Assembly: GCA_946554445.1 (NCBI GenBank)
Contig: CAMNSD010000013.1
Coordinates: 1-64,000 of the forward strand
DNA length: 64,000 nucleotides
Reading direction: 5' to 3'
DNA from: an uncultured Lachnospiraceae bacterium
GTDB lineage: Bacteria; Bacillota; Clostridia; Lachnospirales; Lachnospiraceae
Part shown: in pieces, positions 8,036-16,660 of the stretch
Layout of the letters: every line of letters starts with the position of its first letter
How positions within the stretch are numbered: position 1 is the first letter of the stretch
Program-made: the position numbers and the translations under genes
The notes under the pieces: model-generated
Told to the model about the DNA's origin: nothing
The model's input: the letters and a program-made list of their open reading frames with translations, nothing else
Database searches by the model: none

Positions 8036-8794
8036 ATGTCACAGAACAAGATAAGCACAGATAAGTTAAATTTATACTATGGTGACAATCATATTTTAAA
8101 GGATATTACCATTGGGATACGTGCAAAAGCAGTGACGGCGTTGATTGGTCCTTCCGGCTGTGGTAAATCTACTTTTTTAAAATCCTTAAACCGCATGAAT
8201 GACTTGATAGACGGCGTTAGGATAGAAGGCACAGTATATCTGGACGGGAAAGACATTTACGGGCCGCAGGTGGATGTGACAAGACTAAGGAAACGGGTGG
8301 GCATGGTGTTCCAGCAGCCCAATCCTTTTCCGATGAGTATCTATGACAATATTGCATATGGCCCCAAAGTGCATGGCGTCAAAAGCAAAGAGAGGCTGGA
8401 TGAGATTGTGGAGCAAAGTCTGCGGCAGGCGGCTGTCTGGGAGGAAGTGGAGAACCAGCTGCGTAAGCCGGCACTGGGACTCTCCGGCGGGCAGAAACAG
8501 AGACTCTGTATTGCCCGCGCCCTGGCGGTGGAGCCGGAGGTGCTGCTGATGGATGAACCAACCTCTGCACTGGATCCGGCCTCCACTTTAAAGGTAGAAG
8601 AGTTGATAAATCGGTTAAAAAGAAAATACACCATCATTATTGTCACGCATAATATGCAGCAGGCGGTCAGGGTATCGGATGACACGGCCTTTTTTCTGCT
8701 GGGAGAGATGGTGGAATGCGGCACTACAGACCGTCTGTTTGCGCGTCCTACAGATAGGAGGACAAAGGAATATATCACTGGTAAATTCGGGTAG
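8036..8794 (+). CDS. pstB: Phosphate ABC transporter ATP-binding protein PstB
   Basis: The 252-residue ATPase has Walker [10 protein letters not shown] (38-46), the PstB-typical Q-loop [15 protein letters not shown], signature LSGGQ (149-153), Walker [14 protein letters not shown] and the switch His in [10 protein letters not shown]. It powers PstCA-mediated phosphate import on the cytoplasmic face. It completes pstS-C-A-B. A separate phoU, which usually follows pstB, is absent; the next gene on this strand is a Na/Pi cotransporter with a PhoU-like domain. Confidence 0.95.
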   Translation: MSQNKISTDKLNLYYGDNHILKDITIGIRAKAVTALIGPSGCGKSTFLKSLNRMNDLIDGVRIEGTVYLDGKDIYGPQVDVTRLRKRVGMVFQQPNPFPMSIYDNIAYGPKVHGVKSKERLDEIVEQSLRQAAVWEEVENQLRKPALGLSGGQKQRLCIARALAVEPEVLLMDEPTSALDPASTLKVEELINRLKRKYTIIIVTHNMQQAVRVSDDTAFFLLGEMVECGTTDRLFARPTDRRTKEYITGKFG

Positions 8795-8869
8795 TAAATT
8801 TATGGTGCAGTAAAATATATGCGTTTTTTGTCATAGCAGGGAAGCAGCGTTCTGGCTGGCAGTATCGTA

Positions 8870-9298
8870 TCAGGTTAAATCCGCTATTAAGAAACTTTTT
8901 GTCTTTAGGGCACAGTAGTGTCTGCCTTTTACGGCGGTGAATTTGAGAACGCAGTAATCGGGATCGGTGACGCCCTGTTGGTAATACATCACGTCCTGGG
9001 GGTGCCAAAGTTCTTCCTTAATCTGGGGATCCTGTAATACTTCTACGGTGCCGGTCAGCATGACGGCCTCATATTTAAAACGGCCCTTGTTATAAAAGTA
9101 AATGCTGGCTTTGGGGTTTTTCAGAAACTGCCTGGCGCGCAGGGAAGAAGTGTTGGTGGAGTAATAGAAGCTGTCACCCTCAATTTTGCCGGGCATGAAC
9201 ATGGCTTTCATGTTGGGGTATCCGTCTTCATCTATTGAGGCAATAAAAGATACTCTCTGTTTTTGGATAAAGTTAAAAAGCTGTTCTCTGGTTTTCAT
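8870..9298 (-). CDS. Pyridoxamine 5'-phosphate oxidase-family flavin-binding protein
   Basis: The 142-residue protein has the split-barrel FMN-binding pattern of the PNPOx-like family: VSFIASIDEDGYPNMKAMF at the N-terminus, SLRARQFLKNPKASIYF in the centre, then VMLTGTVEVL. Members bind FMN or F420 and act as small oxidoreductases or heme/flavin-binding proteins; true PdxH has further residues not evident here. The ATG follows AGGAGG located in the end of the marR gene two bases upstream, so the two are one operon and the flavoprotein is probably the MarR-controlled effector. Confidence 0.85.
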   Translation of the reverse strand: MKTREQLFNFIQKQRVSFIASIDEDGYPNMKAMFMPGKIEGDSFYYSTNTSSLRARQFLKNPKASIYFYNKGRFKYEAVMLTGTVEVLQDPQIKEELWHPQDVMYYQQGVTDPDYCVLKFTAVKGRHYCALKTKSFLIADLT

Positions 9299-9300
9299 GG

Positions 9301-9756
9301 TTAATCCTCCTTTGTCTTTTTATAAGTTTGTTCTTCTTTGATCAAAGTTTCCAGAATCCTCACCAGAAACTGTTCAAATGCTGCCTGCTCTTCCGAAGAA
9401 AATCCCTGATAGAAGAGGGTGTTCATCTGTTGTGAGACGGTTTTATATTTGGTCTGCAGGGATTTGGCGTAGTCGGTGAGAGAGACGATGGCCTGGCGGC
9501 GGTTCCTGGGATTGGTCTGTCTTGTCAGGATGCCTTTGTTGACCATGCCATCTACCACAATAGAGACGGTATTTTTGGCAAGAGAAGTCTGGGCGCTGAT
9601 TTCATTGATGGTCAATTGATCACTTTTCCACAGGACAAAGAGAATCCGTCCCTGTCCGCCGCTTATTTCAATGCCGTTTTCAGCGAGCAAACGCTCAAAA
9701 ATCCGGTCCTGCAGTTGTTTGATCTGGGAAATGTAGAATCCGCCCTTTGTTTCCAT
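9301..9756 (-). CDS. MarR-family transcriptional regulator
   Basis: The 151-residue protein has the MarR winged helix: LTINEISAQTSLAKNTVSIVVDGMVNKGIL is the recognition region and RNRRQAIVSLTDYAKSL the wing. MarR proteins are dimeric repressors that release DNA on binding aromatic or redox ligands. I chose ATG 9756 because AAAGGA lies about 12 bases upstream; ATG 9768 is possible but touches that site. The perfect 20-bp palindrome at 9863-9882, about 110 bases upstream, is a natural operator for it and might also affect the divergent cotransporter gene. Confidence 0.88.
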   Translation of the reverse strand: METKGGFYISQIKQLQDRIFERLLAENGIEISGGQGRILFVLWKSDQLTINEISAQTSLAKNTVSIVVDGMVNKGILTRQTNPRNRRQAIVSLTDYAKSLQTKYKTVSQQMNTLFYQGFSSEEQAAFEQFLVRILETLIKEEQTYKKTKED

Positions 9757-9862
9757 ACTTATATCCATTCCTTTCGCTTCGTTCAAGGCACAAAACGTAA
9801 TGAAAATGATTTCGCATTTCAATTTCGCATTTCATTAGCAATCATATTTTGTTCATGTTAGA

Positions 9863-9882
9863 ATAGTTCTATATAGAACTAT
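9863..9882. promoter_or_regulatory. Perfect 20-bp palindrome, likely MarR operator
   Basis: ATAGTTCTATATAGAACTAT reads the same on both strands. It lies in the divergent intergenic region between the marR gene and the Na/Pi cotransporter gene, in AT-rich sequence with -10-like elements. MarR dimers typically bind palindromes of this size over their own promoters, so autoregulation is the simplest reading. Confidence 0.65.
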
Positions 9883-10027
9883 AATAAATATATCATATGC
9901 AAATCTATATGACAAGTCCTAATTTTACATAAATTTTACATCCATTTTACAAAACTCTGATATCGAGGGGGATAAATCCATGATAATTTCAAATCATAAT
10001 ATTATGGCGCAGTAAAGGGAGGTTACC

Positions 10028-11800
10028 ATGGATTTTTTCAGTATACTTACGATGTTGGGCGGGCTTGCTCTTTTTTTATATGGTATGCATGTGTTGGGAG
10101 AGGGACTTGCCAAAGCCAGCGGCGGCAGGATGGAGCAGATTTTGGAACGGCTGACTTCCGGAAGGCTCCGAGCCGTATTTCTGGGGGCTGTGGTAACGGC
10201 GGTAATCCAGTCATCTTCTGCCACCACGGTGATGGTGGTGGGTTTTGTCAATTCGGGTATCATGAAGCTGTCCAGTGCAATCGGCATCATTATGGGCGCC
10301 AATATCGGTACTACGGTGACGTCCTGGCTTTTGAGTCTGAGCGGTATTGAGAATGGGAACTTCTGGGTAAAGATGTTGAAACCATCCTCTTTTTCACCGA
10401 TCCTTGCTATCATAGGCGTGATGATTTTGTTATTTTCTAAGAAGGACAACAGAAGAAACATTGCTACAGTCTTTGTGGGTTTTGCGGTATTGATGTTTGG
10501 GATGGACACCATGTCCGGGGCTGTAAAACCGCTTGCTGATGTACCGGAGTTCGCCAACTTTTTGCTGGTATTTCGCAATCCATTCTTTGGAATCTTGGCA
10601 GGCGCGGTTCTAACTGCAATCTTACAGTCTTCCTCAGCATCTGTGGGTATTTTGCAGGCATTATGTGCTACCGGGGCAGTTTCTTACGGGACGGCTTTCC
10701 CCATTATCTTAGGACAGAATATCGGCACTTGTGTGACAGCGTTGTTATCTTCTGTGGGAACCTCTAAGAATGCCAGACGGGCGGCCATTGTGCATCTGTA
10801 TTTTAATCTGATCGGTACAGCGGCTTTTATGGCAGTGTTTTATGGACTGCATGGAGTAATCGATTTCCCGTTCCTAGATACGGCAGCGGCACCATATGGG
10901 ATAGCCATTGCGCACAGCGCCTTTAATATTTTTGCAACCTGTCTGCTTTTGCCGTTCTCAGAGCTGTTGGAGAAGCTGGCTTATCTGACAATCAAGGAGG
11001 ATGTTGCGGAACATACGGCAGTGCGGTATGTGGAAGAGGACATTCGGACATTGGATGTGCGTTTCATGAATAATCCTGCTGTGGCCATGGAGCAATGCAG
11101 GAAGGTGACGACTCATATGGTGGATGCGGCGGCAGATGCCTGCAGGCGGGCGGCCGGGCTTTTATACAGTTACACAGAGGAAGAGGTGTGCCGTGTCAGG
11201 CGGATGGAAGAGGATGTGGACCGTTATGAGGATGTATTGGGCACCTATCTGCTCAAGTTGAGCGGACGAGAATTGTCGGAGCGGGACAGCCGCACACTGA
11301 CCTTGTATCTGCATAGCATCGGGGATTTTGAGAGAATTTCTGATCATGCGGTGAGTATTGCGGCCGCCTATCAGGAAATGGCGGATAAGAAGATGGCTTT
11401 TTCCCATAAGGCTCAGGAGGAACTGTCTGTCTTTACGGGAGCCATAGAGAGGATTCTTGCTTTATCCATAGAAAGTTTTGTCAGGGAGAAAGGAGAGTAT
11501 GTCTATGAGGTGGAGGCGTTGCAGTCCTTGGTGGACAGGCTGGCTTCAGAGGTCCGGAAACGCCATATCAAACGGCTGAGAAAGGGCAAATGTACGATAG
11601 AATTGGGGTTTCTGCTCTCCGATATTGTGACGGCCTATGAGCGGATCGCGGCTCACTGTGGTCATATCGCGGTGCGTATGGTACAGGTGCAGGAGGATTC
11701 CCTGGAAATGCATGGATACAGTGAGGAATTGGAAGAGAGGGACCGGGAACGGATCCATCTGTTGTATGAAGGGCTGCTGCAAGAGTTTTCCCTGCCTTAA
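10028..11800 (+). CDS. Na/Pi cotransporter family protein with C-terminal PhoU-like domain
   Basis: The 590-residue protein has an N-terminal membrane half (to about 320) with the duplicated Q-S-S-S motif (VIQSSSATTVMVVGF and ILQSSSASVGILQ) and two glycine/asparagine loops (GANIGTTVTS, GQNIGTCVTA), the hallmark of the NptA/PNaS phosphate symporters. The C-terminal 230 residues are helical with two PhoU-like repeats (for example RRMEEDVDRYEDVLGTYLLKL and LHSIGDFERISDHAVSI). The PhoU-like tail probably senses phosphate status. GGGAGG precedes the ATG. It follows pstSCAB and precedes a PhoB/PhoR-type pair. Confidence 0.9.
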   Translation: MDFFSILTMLGGLALFLYGMHVLGEGLAKASGGRMEQILERLTSGRLRAVFLGAVVTAVIQSSSATTVMVVGFVNSGIMKLSSAIGIIMGANIGTTVTSWLLSLSGIENGNFWVKMLKPSSFSPILAIIGVMILLFSKKDNRRNIATVFVGFAVLMFGMDTMSGAVKPLADVPEFANFLLVFRNPFFGILAGAVLTAILQSSSASVGILQALCATGAVSYGTAFPIILGQNIGTCVTALLSSVGTSKNARRAAIVHLYFNLIGTAAFMAVFYGLHGVIDFPFLDTAAAPYGIAIAHSAFNIFATCLLLPFSELLEKLAYLTIKEDVAEHTAVRYVEEDIRTLDVRFMNNPAVAMEQCRKVTTHMVDAAADACRRAAGLLYSYTEEEVCRVRRMEEDVDRYEDVLGTYLLKLSGRELSERDSRTLTLYLHSIGDFERISDHAVSIAAAYQEMADKKMAFSHKAQEELSVFTGAIERILALSIESFVREKGEYVYEVEALQSLVDRLASEVRKRHIKRLRKGKCTIELGFLLSDIVTAYERIAAHCGHIAVRMVQVQEDSLEMHGYSEELEERDRERIHLLYEGLLQEFSLP

Positions 11801-11927
11801 TGCTTGTTTTTTGTGGGATAGAGAGCTATGATATAGAAAGGTGTTCCAAAGAAAAAGAATGATGATGGAAGGCCGAAAAGCAAAATCTGTATAGTAGCGC
11901 AGGAAGCAGCGCAGAAATGAGGCAAAG

Positions 11928-12335
11928 ATGAAGATAGCAGTTACTTATGAAGATGGAAATGTATTTCCGCATTTTGGACGGACACAGCAGTTTAAGGTTT
12001 ATGAGATCGCAGGTGGAAAAGTTGCACAGGCGCAGGTGATGGACACGAACGGAAAGGGACATGGCGCCTTGGCAGGGTTACTTTCTGGATGGGACGTTGA
12101 TACATTGATTTGCGGCGGGATTGGCGCAGGCGCGCAGTCTGCTCTGATGGAAGCGGGCATTCAGTTTTATGGCGGTGTAGCCGGGAACGCCGACGAGGCA
12201 GTGGAAGCCCTGCTTGCGGGAACACTTTCTTATAGTCCGGAGGTACATTGCGACCATACGGGACATGACCATCATGGAGAAGGTCACCAGTGCGGGGATG
12301 ACAGGCACGGATGCCCCGGAAGTGAAAGATTCTGA
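11928..12335 (+). CDS. NifX/NifB-type (dinitrogenase cofactor biosynthesis domain) protein
   Basis: The 135-residue protein matches the small NifX/NafY-like fold: MKIAVTYEDGNVFPHFGRTQQF at the start, LICGGIGAGAQSAL in the middle and YGGVAGNADEAVEALLAG near the end. A His/Cys/Asp-rich tail (HCDHTGHDHHGEGHQCGDD) could bind metal. In non-nitrogen-fixing anaerobes such proteins are orphan Fe-S or metal carriers of unknown role. No nif genes are present here. It stands alone between the cotransporter and the response regulator; any link to phosphate control is only positional. Confidence 0.85.
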   Translation: MKIAVTYEDGNVFPHFGRTQQFKVYEIAGGKVAQAQVMDTNGKGHGALAGLLSGWDVDTLICGGIGAGAQSALMEAGIQFYGGVAGNADEAVEALLAGTLSYSPEVHCDHTGHDHHGEGHQCGDDRHGCPGSERF

Positions 12336-12402
12336 CAGCCGATATGGATAGGCGGCGTGGGAATAAACAATGAGAGATGCAAACCGATGGGACCGGGTTA
12401 CA

Positions 12403-13086
12403 ATGCGTATGATTTATATTGTGGAAGATGACAAGAATATCAGTGAGATTGAGAGTTTTTCCCTGAAAAACAGCGGTTATGAGACCGCAGTGTTTGAGAC
12501 GGCCGTAGATTTTTATGAGGCGCTTGCAGAGCAGATTCCTAGTCTGGTTATATTAGATGTGATGCTGCCGGATGAGGATGGGCTTTATATTGTGGAAAAA
12601 CTGCGTAAAGATTTGCGGACACAGAAGATACCGATCATCATGGTAACTGCCAAGGGTACGGAGATGGATAAGGTTAAAGGTTTGGATTTGGGGGCCGATG
12701 ATTATCTCACGAAACCTTTTGGCGTGATGGAATTGATTTCCCGGGTGAAAGCCTTGCTTCGAAGGAGTGGGGAAGGCAGGGAAGACAGACAGTTGCGGAG
12801 TGGAGATGTGCTTTTGGATGATGAGCGGCATGCGGTGTATGTGGGCAGTGCGCAGTGTGAACTTACCCGCAAAGAATATGAACTTTTGAAGATGCTCATG
12901 CTGCGGGCCGGAATCGTGACTGGAAGGACAGAAATCTTAGACCAGGTGTGGGGCATGGATTTTCAGGGAGAGTCCAGAACCTTGGATATGCACATCAAGA
13001 CACTTAGGCAGAAACTGGGCGCGGCTGGGAGTATGATTAGGACAGTCCGTAATGTGGGGTATATTCTGGATAACGGAATGGGATAA
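12403..13086 (+). CDS. OmpR/PhoB-family response regulator
   Basis: The receiver domain has the acidic pair in YIVEDD, phospho-acceptor Asp52 in VILDVMLPDEDG, Thr82 in IIMVTAKGT and Lys104 in YLTKPF. The C-terminal winged helix (ELTRKEYELLKML ... RTLDMHIKTLRQKLG) is of the PhoB/OmpR type. I place the start at ATG 12403 (MRMIYIVEDD) since receivers normally begin there; ATG 12370 adds 11 residues and neither has a strong ribosome site. The histidine kinase follows 24 bases later. With pst genes upstream it is a likely PhoP/PhoB-type phosphate regulator, though the target is inferred. Confidence 0.9.
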   Translation: MRMIYIVEDDKNISEIESFSLKNSGYETAVFETAVDFYEALAEQIPSLVILDVMLPDEDGLYIVEKLRKDLRTQKIPIIMVTAKGTEMDKVKGLDLGADDYLTKPFGVMELISRVKALLRRSGEGREDRQLRSGDVLLDDERHAVYVGSAQCELTRKEYELLKMLMLRAGIVTGRTEILDQVWGMDFQGESRTLDMHIKTLRQKLGAAGSMIRTVRNVGYILDNGMG

Positions 13087-13110
13087 ATATCCTTGATGGG
13101 GAGGATACAG

Positions 13111-14454
13111 TTGAAGAAAAAGATAAACAGACAACTGATAGGGATTTCTTTTGCAGCAGTCGTTATTACATTGGTTTTGATGACGGCTGCTTTTTATCGT
13201 ATTTTTCGGGAACAGGTGTTAGATGATCTGCAGATTTATGCCAAGATGATATCTAAGAGCGATATCTTGGAAAGAGTTTGGCAGGAGGAATCTGGTGACG
13301 ATGTTGATATGGTGCGTACTACGGTCATAGCGCCGAATGGCAAGGTGCTCTATGATTCCAGTGCCAATGCAGGGCAGATGGACAATCATCTGGAACGGCC
13401 GGAGATACGGGAGGCCCTTGCCTATGGAGAAGGGCGGTCCATCCGCCAGTCTTCTACCATGAACAGAAGCACATTTTATTACACGCTGCGGCTTGCCGAC
13501 AGTACTGTACTGCGGGTGTCCAGGGAGGCGCACAGTATTTGGAGCATTTTATATCGATCTATACCGGTTTTGGCGGTCGCGCTCTGTGCTCTTTTGGCTA
13601 TGTGTATGGTACTATCCCATTACTTGACAAGATCTCTGGTGGCGCCTATTGAACGCATGGTGGAAGATATCAGATGCATCGAGGAAGATAAGGTATATGA
13701 GGAACTTTTGCCATTTGCCAGAACCATTCGCAGACAGCATGAGGAAATCCTGGGAAACGCCAGCATGCGGCAGGAGTTTACAGCCAATGTATCCCATGAG
13801 TTAAAGACGCCTTTGGCGGCGATCTCAGGTTATTCGGAATTGATTGAAAATGGTATGGCGTCAGGAGAGGATGCAGTGCGGTTTGCGGCCGGTATCCGGC
13901 AGAGTGCGAACAGGCTTTTAACTTTGATCAATGATACGATTCGTCTGTCAGAATTGGATTCTCCGTCTCAGGAAATTAATTTTGAGGAAGTGGATTTGTA
14001 TGAGATTGCCAAGGACAGTGTGGAAATGCTGCAGATCCGGGCCGAGGAACGGAATGTCTGTTTATCTTTGAAGGGAGGCTGCTGTAAGATTTTGGGTGAT
14101 AAACAGATGATGGAGGAATTGATTTATAATCTTTGTGACAACGCGATGAGTTATAATGTGGCAGGTGGAAACGTTCTGGTCAGTGTGGAGAGAAAGAAAC
14201 AGTCAGTGATGCTTCGTGTGAAGGATACGGGAATCGGGATTCCCAAGGAGCATCAGGAGCGGATATTTGAGCGGTTTTACCGGGTGGATAAGAGTCGGTC
14301 CAAATCCACTGGCGGCACCGGGCTTGGACTTGCCATTGTCAAGCATATCGTAGCAGTGCATCAGGCACAGATTTCACTCGTCAGTGAAGAAAATCAGGGC
14401 ACGGAAGTGACGGTTATTTTTGCGCTTGCGGAAGCTTCCCAGAAAACTACATGA
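13111..14454 (+). CDS. PhoR-type sensor histidine kinase
   Basis: The 447-residue kinase has a first membrane helix (about 8-28), an extracytoplasmic sensor of about 120 residues, a second helix (about 153-173), a short HAMP-like linker, the HisKA box with His229 in ANVSHELKTPLAA and a HATPase domain with NLCDNAMSYN, DTGIGIPKEHQERIFERF and GTGLGLAIVKHI. TTG 13111 is preferred because GGGGAGG (13098-13104) lies six bases before it; that site overlaps the upstream in-frame ATG 13096. It is the cognate kinase of the preceding regulator. Confidence 0.9.
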   Translation: MKKKINRQLIGISFAAVVITLVLMTAAFYRIFREQVLDDLQIYAKMISKSDILERVWQEESGDDVDMVRTTVIAPNGKVLYDSSANAGQMDNHLERPEIREALAYGEGRSIRQSSTMNRSTFYYTLRLADSTVLRVSREAHSIWSILYRSIPVLAVALCALLAMCMVLSHYLTRSLVAPIERMVEDIRCIEEDKVYEELLPFARTIRRQHEEILGNASMRQEFTANVSHELKTPLAAISGYSELIENGMASGEDAVRFAAGIRQSANRLLTLINDTIRLSELDSPSQEINFEEVDLYEIAKDSVEMLQIRAEERNVCLSLKGGCCKILGDKQMMEELIYNLCDNAMSYNVAGGNVLVSVERKKQSVMLRVKDTGIGIPKEHQERIFERFYRVDKSRSKSTGGTGLGLAIVKHIVAVHQAQISLVSEENQGTEVTVIFALAEASQKTT

Positions 14455-14556
14455 CTATTCAAAACAGAGGCAATGAACTGGAAGACAGATGGAAGAATTT
14501 GTCACAAACGGGAGTATTTTTGTTGTAAATGCGCGCGAAACATTTTCCTGTATGGT

Positions 14557-14583
14557 TAAGAAAATCTTCCGATACTCCGATAA
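14557..14583 (+). promoter_or_regulatory. Sigma-D (sigma-28)-like promoter
   Basis: TAAG at 14557-14560, a 15-base spacer and TCCGATAA at 14576-14583 closely match the sigma-D/FliA consensus (TAAA, about 15 bases, GCCGATAA). It lies about 110 bases upstream of the coiled-coil gene at 14692, whose AAGGAGG site is strong. Similar elements occur ahead of later genes of the same cluster. Confidence 0.5.
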
Positions 14584-14691
14584 TATAATTAACTATAAGT
14601 AAAATAACTCGCAAATACAGAAAACGGATGGCACGGATGCCGTCCGGAATCGGAATCCTATAGATTGCAGGAGACAAGGAGGTTATCGGCA

Positions 14692-15735
14692 ATGCAGGTC
14701 AAGTTTAACATAAACGACAATCAGATCACAGGACCGGGCGTTCAGACACAGACCAAAGAGAGCGAACGTGCCGGACAGAAATCATCCCAGATAAAGAGAG
14801 CCAATACAATCTTTGCAGGCGATTTGCCGATGAATAAAGATTCTATCATGCTGCGCAGACAGCAGGCACAGAAGAAGGCCATGAAGATGGTCCAGGATGC
14901 ATGGGCTGGTGACCGTAAGTCCGACCAGGGCATGGCGGAAATGCGGGAAAAGGCGGAGCACTACAGGGCGGAAGCGCTCATGAATCAGGAGAAGGTGACA
15001 GAGTGTGAGGCGAGAAAGGAGAATCTGCGTCAGGGATACCACGTGGATGTGGATTCCCAGGAGCAGAAGGATCTGGAACTCTTAGAGCGGGCAAGATATT
15101 TTTATGAGAACAGCTTTACGGATGAAGAGTTGCAGCGGCTTGAGGAACTGCAGGATCAGTCCCTCACCGAGTATCAGCAGAAATGTCTGGAGATTCATGA
15201 AGAACAGCATATTTTCCAAAATCGTGCCGAGTCAGCGGAGTCTGCGGCGCAGGCCTTCAATCAGTCTGCTACTTCCATGAAGATAGAGCGTCTGAAATTC
15301 CACAAGATGACAGATGCCCAGAACAACGCCGAGAAGCTGCTGGAGGAGACCGGTAAGGAAATCGTGGGTATGCTCTGGGATGAGGCCAAGGATCACATAG
15401 ACGAAACCTACGAGGAGAAGAGAGAGGAAGAGAAGGAAAAGGCAGAGGAGAAGGAAGAGCAGGAAGAAAAGGTAGAGGATATCCGGGAAGAGAAGGAGAT
15501 CATAGAGGAAAGGATTGAATCGGACCGGGAGAAAAACCATGAGGCGGAAGAAAGCAGCAAGGAACAGGAGCGGGATGCCAGAAAAGAGGCGGAACTCTTA
15601 AAGACCATGGCGGAGGCGGGCATGGATGTGGCCGGATCCGGCGCTGGGGTGAAGGCGGAGATTCAGGATATGCTGCATAAGATGAAACTTCTGGAAGCGG
15701 ATATCAAGGGCATTGAAGTGGACGAAGAGATATAG
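14692..15735 (+). CDS. Uncharacterised coiled-coil protein
   Basis: I do not recognise a family for this 347-residue soluble protein. It has no signal peptide or membrane segment. The first 45 residues are polar (MQVKFNINDNQITGPG) and are followed by long heptad-rich helices; residues about 240-320 are an extreme Glu/Lys/Arg coiled coil (EEKEKAEEKEEQEEKVED), then a Gly-containing hinge (MDVAGSGAGVKAEIQDML) and a short acidic end. Translation starts at ATG 14692 after AAGGAGG. A sigma-D-like promoter precedes it and a LytTR two-component system follows, suggesting a regulated structural or scaffold protein. Confidence 0.75.
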   Translation: MQVKFNINDNQITGPGVQTQTKESERAGQKSSQIKRANTIFAGDLPMNKDSIMLRRQQAQKKAMKMVQDAWAGDRKSDQGMAEMREKAEHYRAEALMNQEKVTECEARKENLRQGYHVDVDSQEQKDLELLERARYFYENSFTDEELQRLEELQDQSLTEYQQKCLEIHEEQHIFQNRAESAESAAQAFNQSATSMKIERLKFHKMTDAQNNAEKLLEETGKEIVGMLWDEAKDHIDETYEEKREEEKEKAEEKEEQEEKVEDIREEKEIIEERIESDREKNHEAEESSKEQERDARKEAELLKTMAEAGMDVAGSGAGVKAEIQDMLHKMKLLEADIKGIEVDEEI

Positions 15736-15946
15736 TATTAACAAAGCACAGAAAGAATGAATCACAGAGAAAGGGGCATGTTTTGTAGGGGAAGGCTGGT
15801 ACGCACTTCGGACTGCAGGGCGTGTTTCTTTTTGTTTCCATAAAATTGGTGACAAAAAACGTAAGTTTCATGACATAAGAAAGAAGAATCTGACGATTTA
15901 TGCCGATACAAAGAAAGAACAAGTAAATAAGGAGTAAGGGGAAACC

Positions 15947-16642
15947 ATGAGAATTGCGATTTGCGATGACGAGGCGAGAGGGAGAGAACGGATTCAAACC
16001 TTACTCGAAAAGGAGTTTACACAGGTACAGACCAGGCAATTTGATTCAGGGATGACGCTGCTTACGGCTGTGCGGGAAGGATATCAGCCAGACATCCTGT
16101 TGCTTGATATAGCGATGGAAGGGATGAACGGCATGGAGACGGCCAGACAGATCAAAGCGCTGTCGGACGTCATATTGATTTTTGTGACCGGAGTGAAAGA
16201 GCAGGTTTTTCAGGCTTTTGATGTGGGAGCATTTCATTATCTGGTAAAACCTGTGGAGGAAGAACGACTGAAGGAAGTCCTGATCCGTGCCATGCAGGAA
16301 GTCAATAAACATCAGGGGGGACCGAAATTCCTGTTGATCAAGTCCGGCGGAGCCCACAGAAGAGTTCCGGTGGAGGACATCCTGTATGTGGAGAATAACG
16401 GCAGGAAGGTCGTTGTGCATACAAAGACAGAGAAATTGGAATATTATGAGCGGATGAACCATCTGGAGGAAGTGCTGGGAGAAGGCTTTTACCGGTGCCA
16501 CAGAGGGTATCTTGTTGCACTTCGCGCTATCAGCGGGTATGATAATACCAGCATCACGGTGAGCACGGGGGAGAAAATTTATCTGGCAAAACAGAAGTAT
16601 TCAGAGTTTGTGAAGCTCTACTGCCGGTTTTTAAAAGAGTAG
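15947..16642 (+). CDS. LytTR-family (AgrA-like) response regulator
   Basis: The 231-residue protein has a receiver domain (acidic D7-D8, phospho-acceptor Asp54 in LLLDIAMEGMNG, Lys in YLVKPVEEE) and a LytTR DNA-binding domain from about 130 (EDILYVENNGRKVVVHT ... FYRCHRGYLVAL). Such regulators bind paired direct repeats near promoters and often control surface or quorum traits. The kinase gene follows 18 bases later. Upstream, GCCGATAC at 15902-15909 resembles a sigma-D -10 element but lacks a convincing -35. Confidence 0.92.
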   Translation: MRIAICDDEARGRERIQTLLEKEFTQVQTRQFDSGMTLLTAVREGYQPDILLLDIAMEGMNGMETARQIKALSDVILIFVTGVKEQVFQAFDVGAFHYLVKPVEEERLKEVLIRAMQEVNKHQGGPKFLLIKSGGAHRRVPVEDILYVENNGRKVVVHTKTEKLEYYERMNHLEEVLGEGFYRCHRGYLVALRAISGYDNTSITVSTGEKIYLAKQKYSEFVKLYCRFLKE

Positions 16643-16660
16643 CGCGGGAAGGAAATAGAT

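Noticed and set aside
11928-12335. Nitrogenase cofactor gene implying nitrogen fixation
   Set aside because: NifX-like domains occur widely in non-fixing anaerobes and no nif genes are present in the window.
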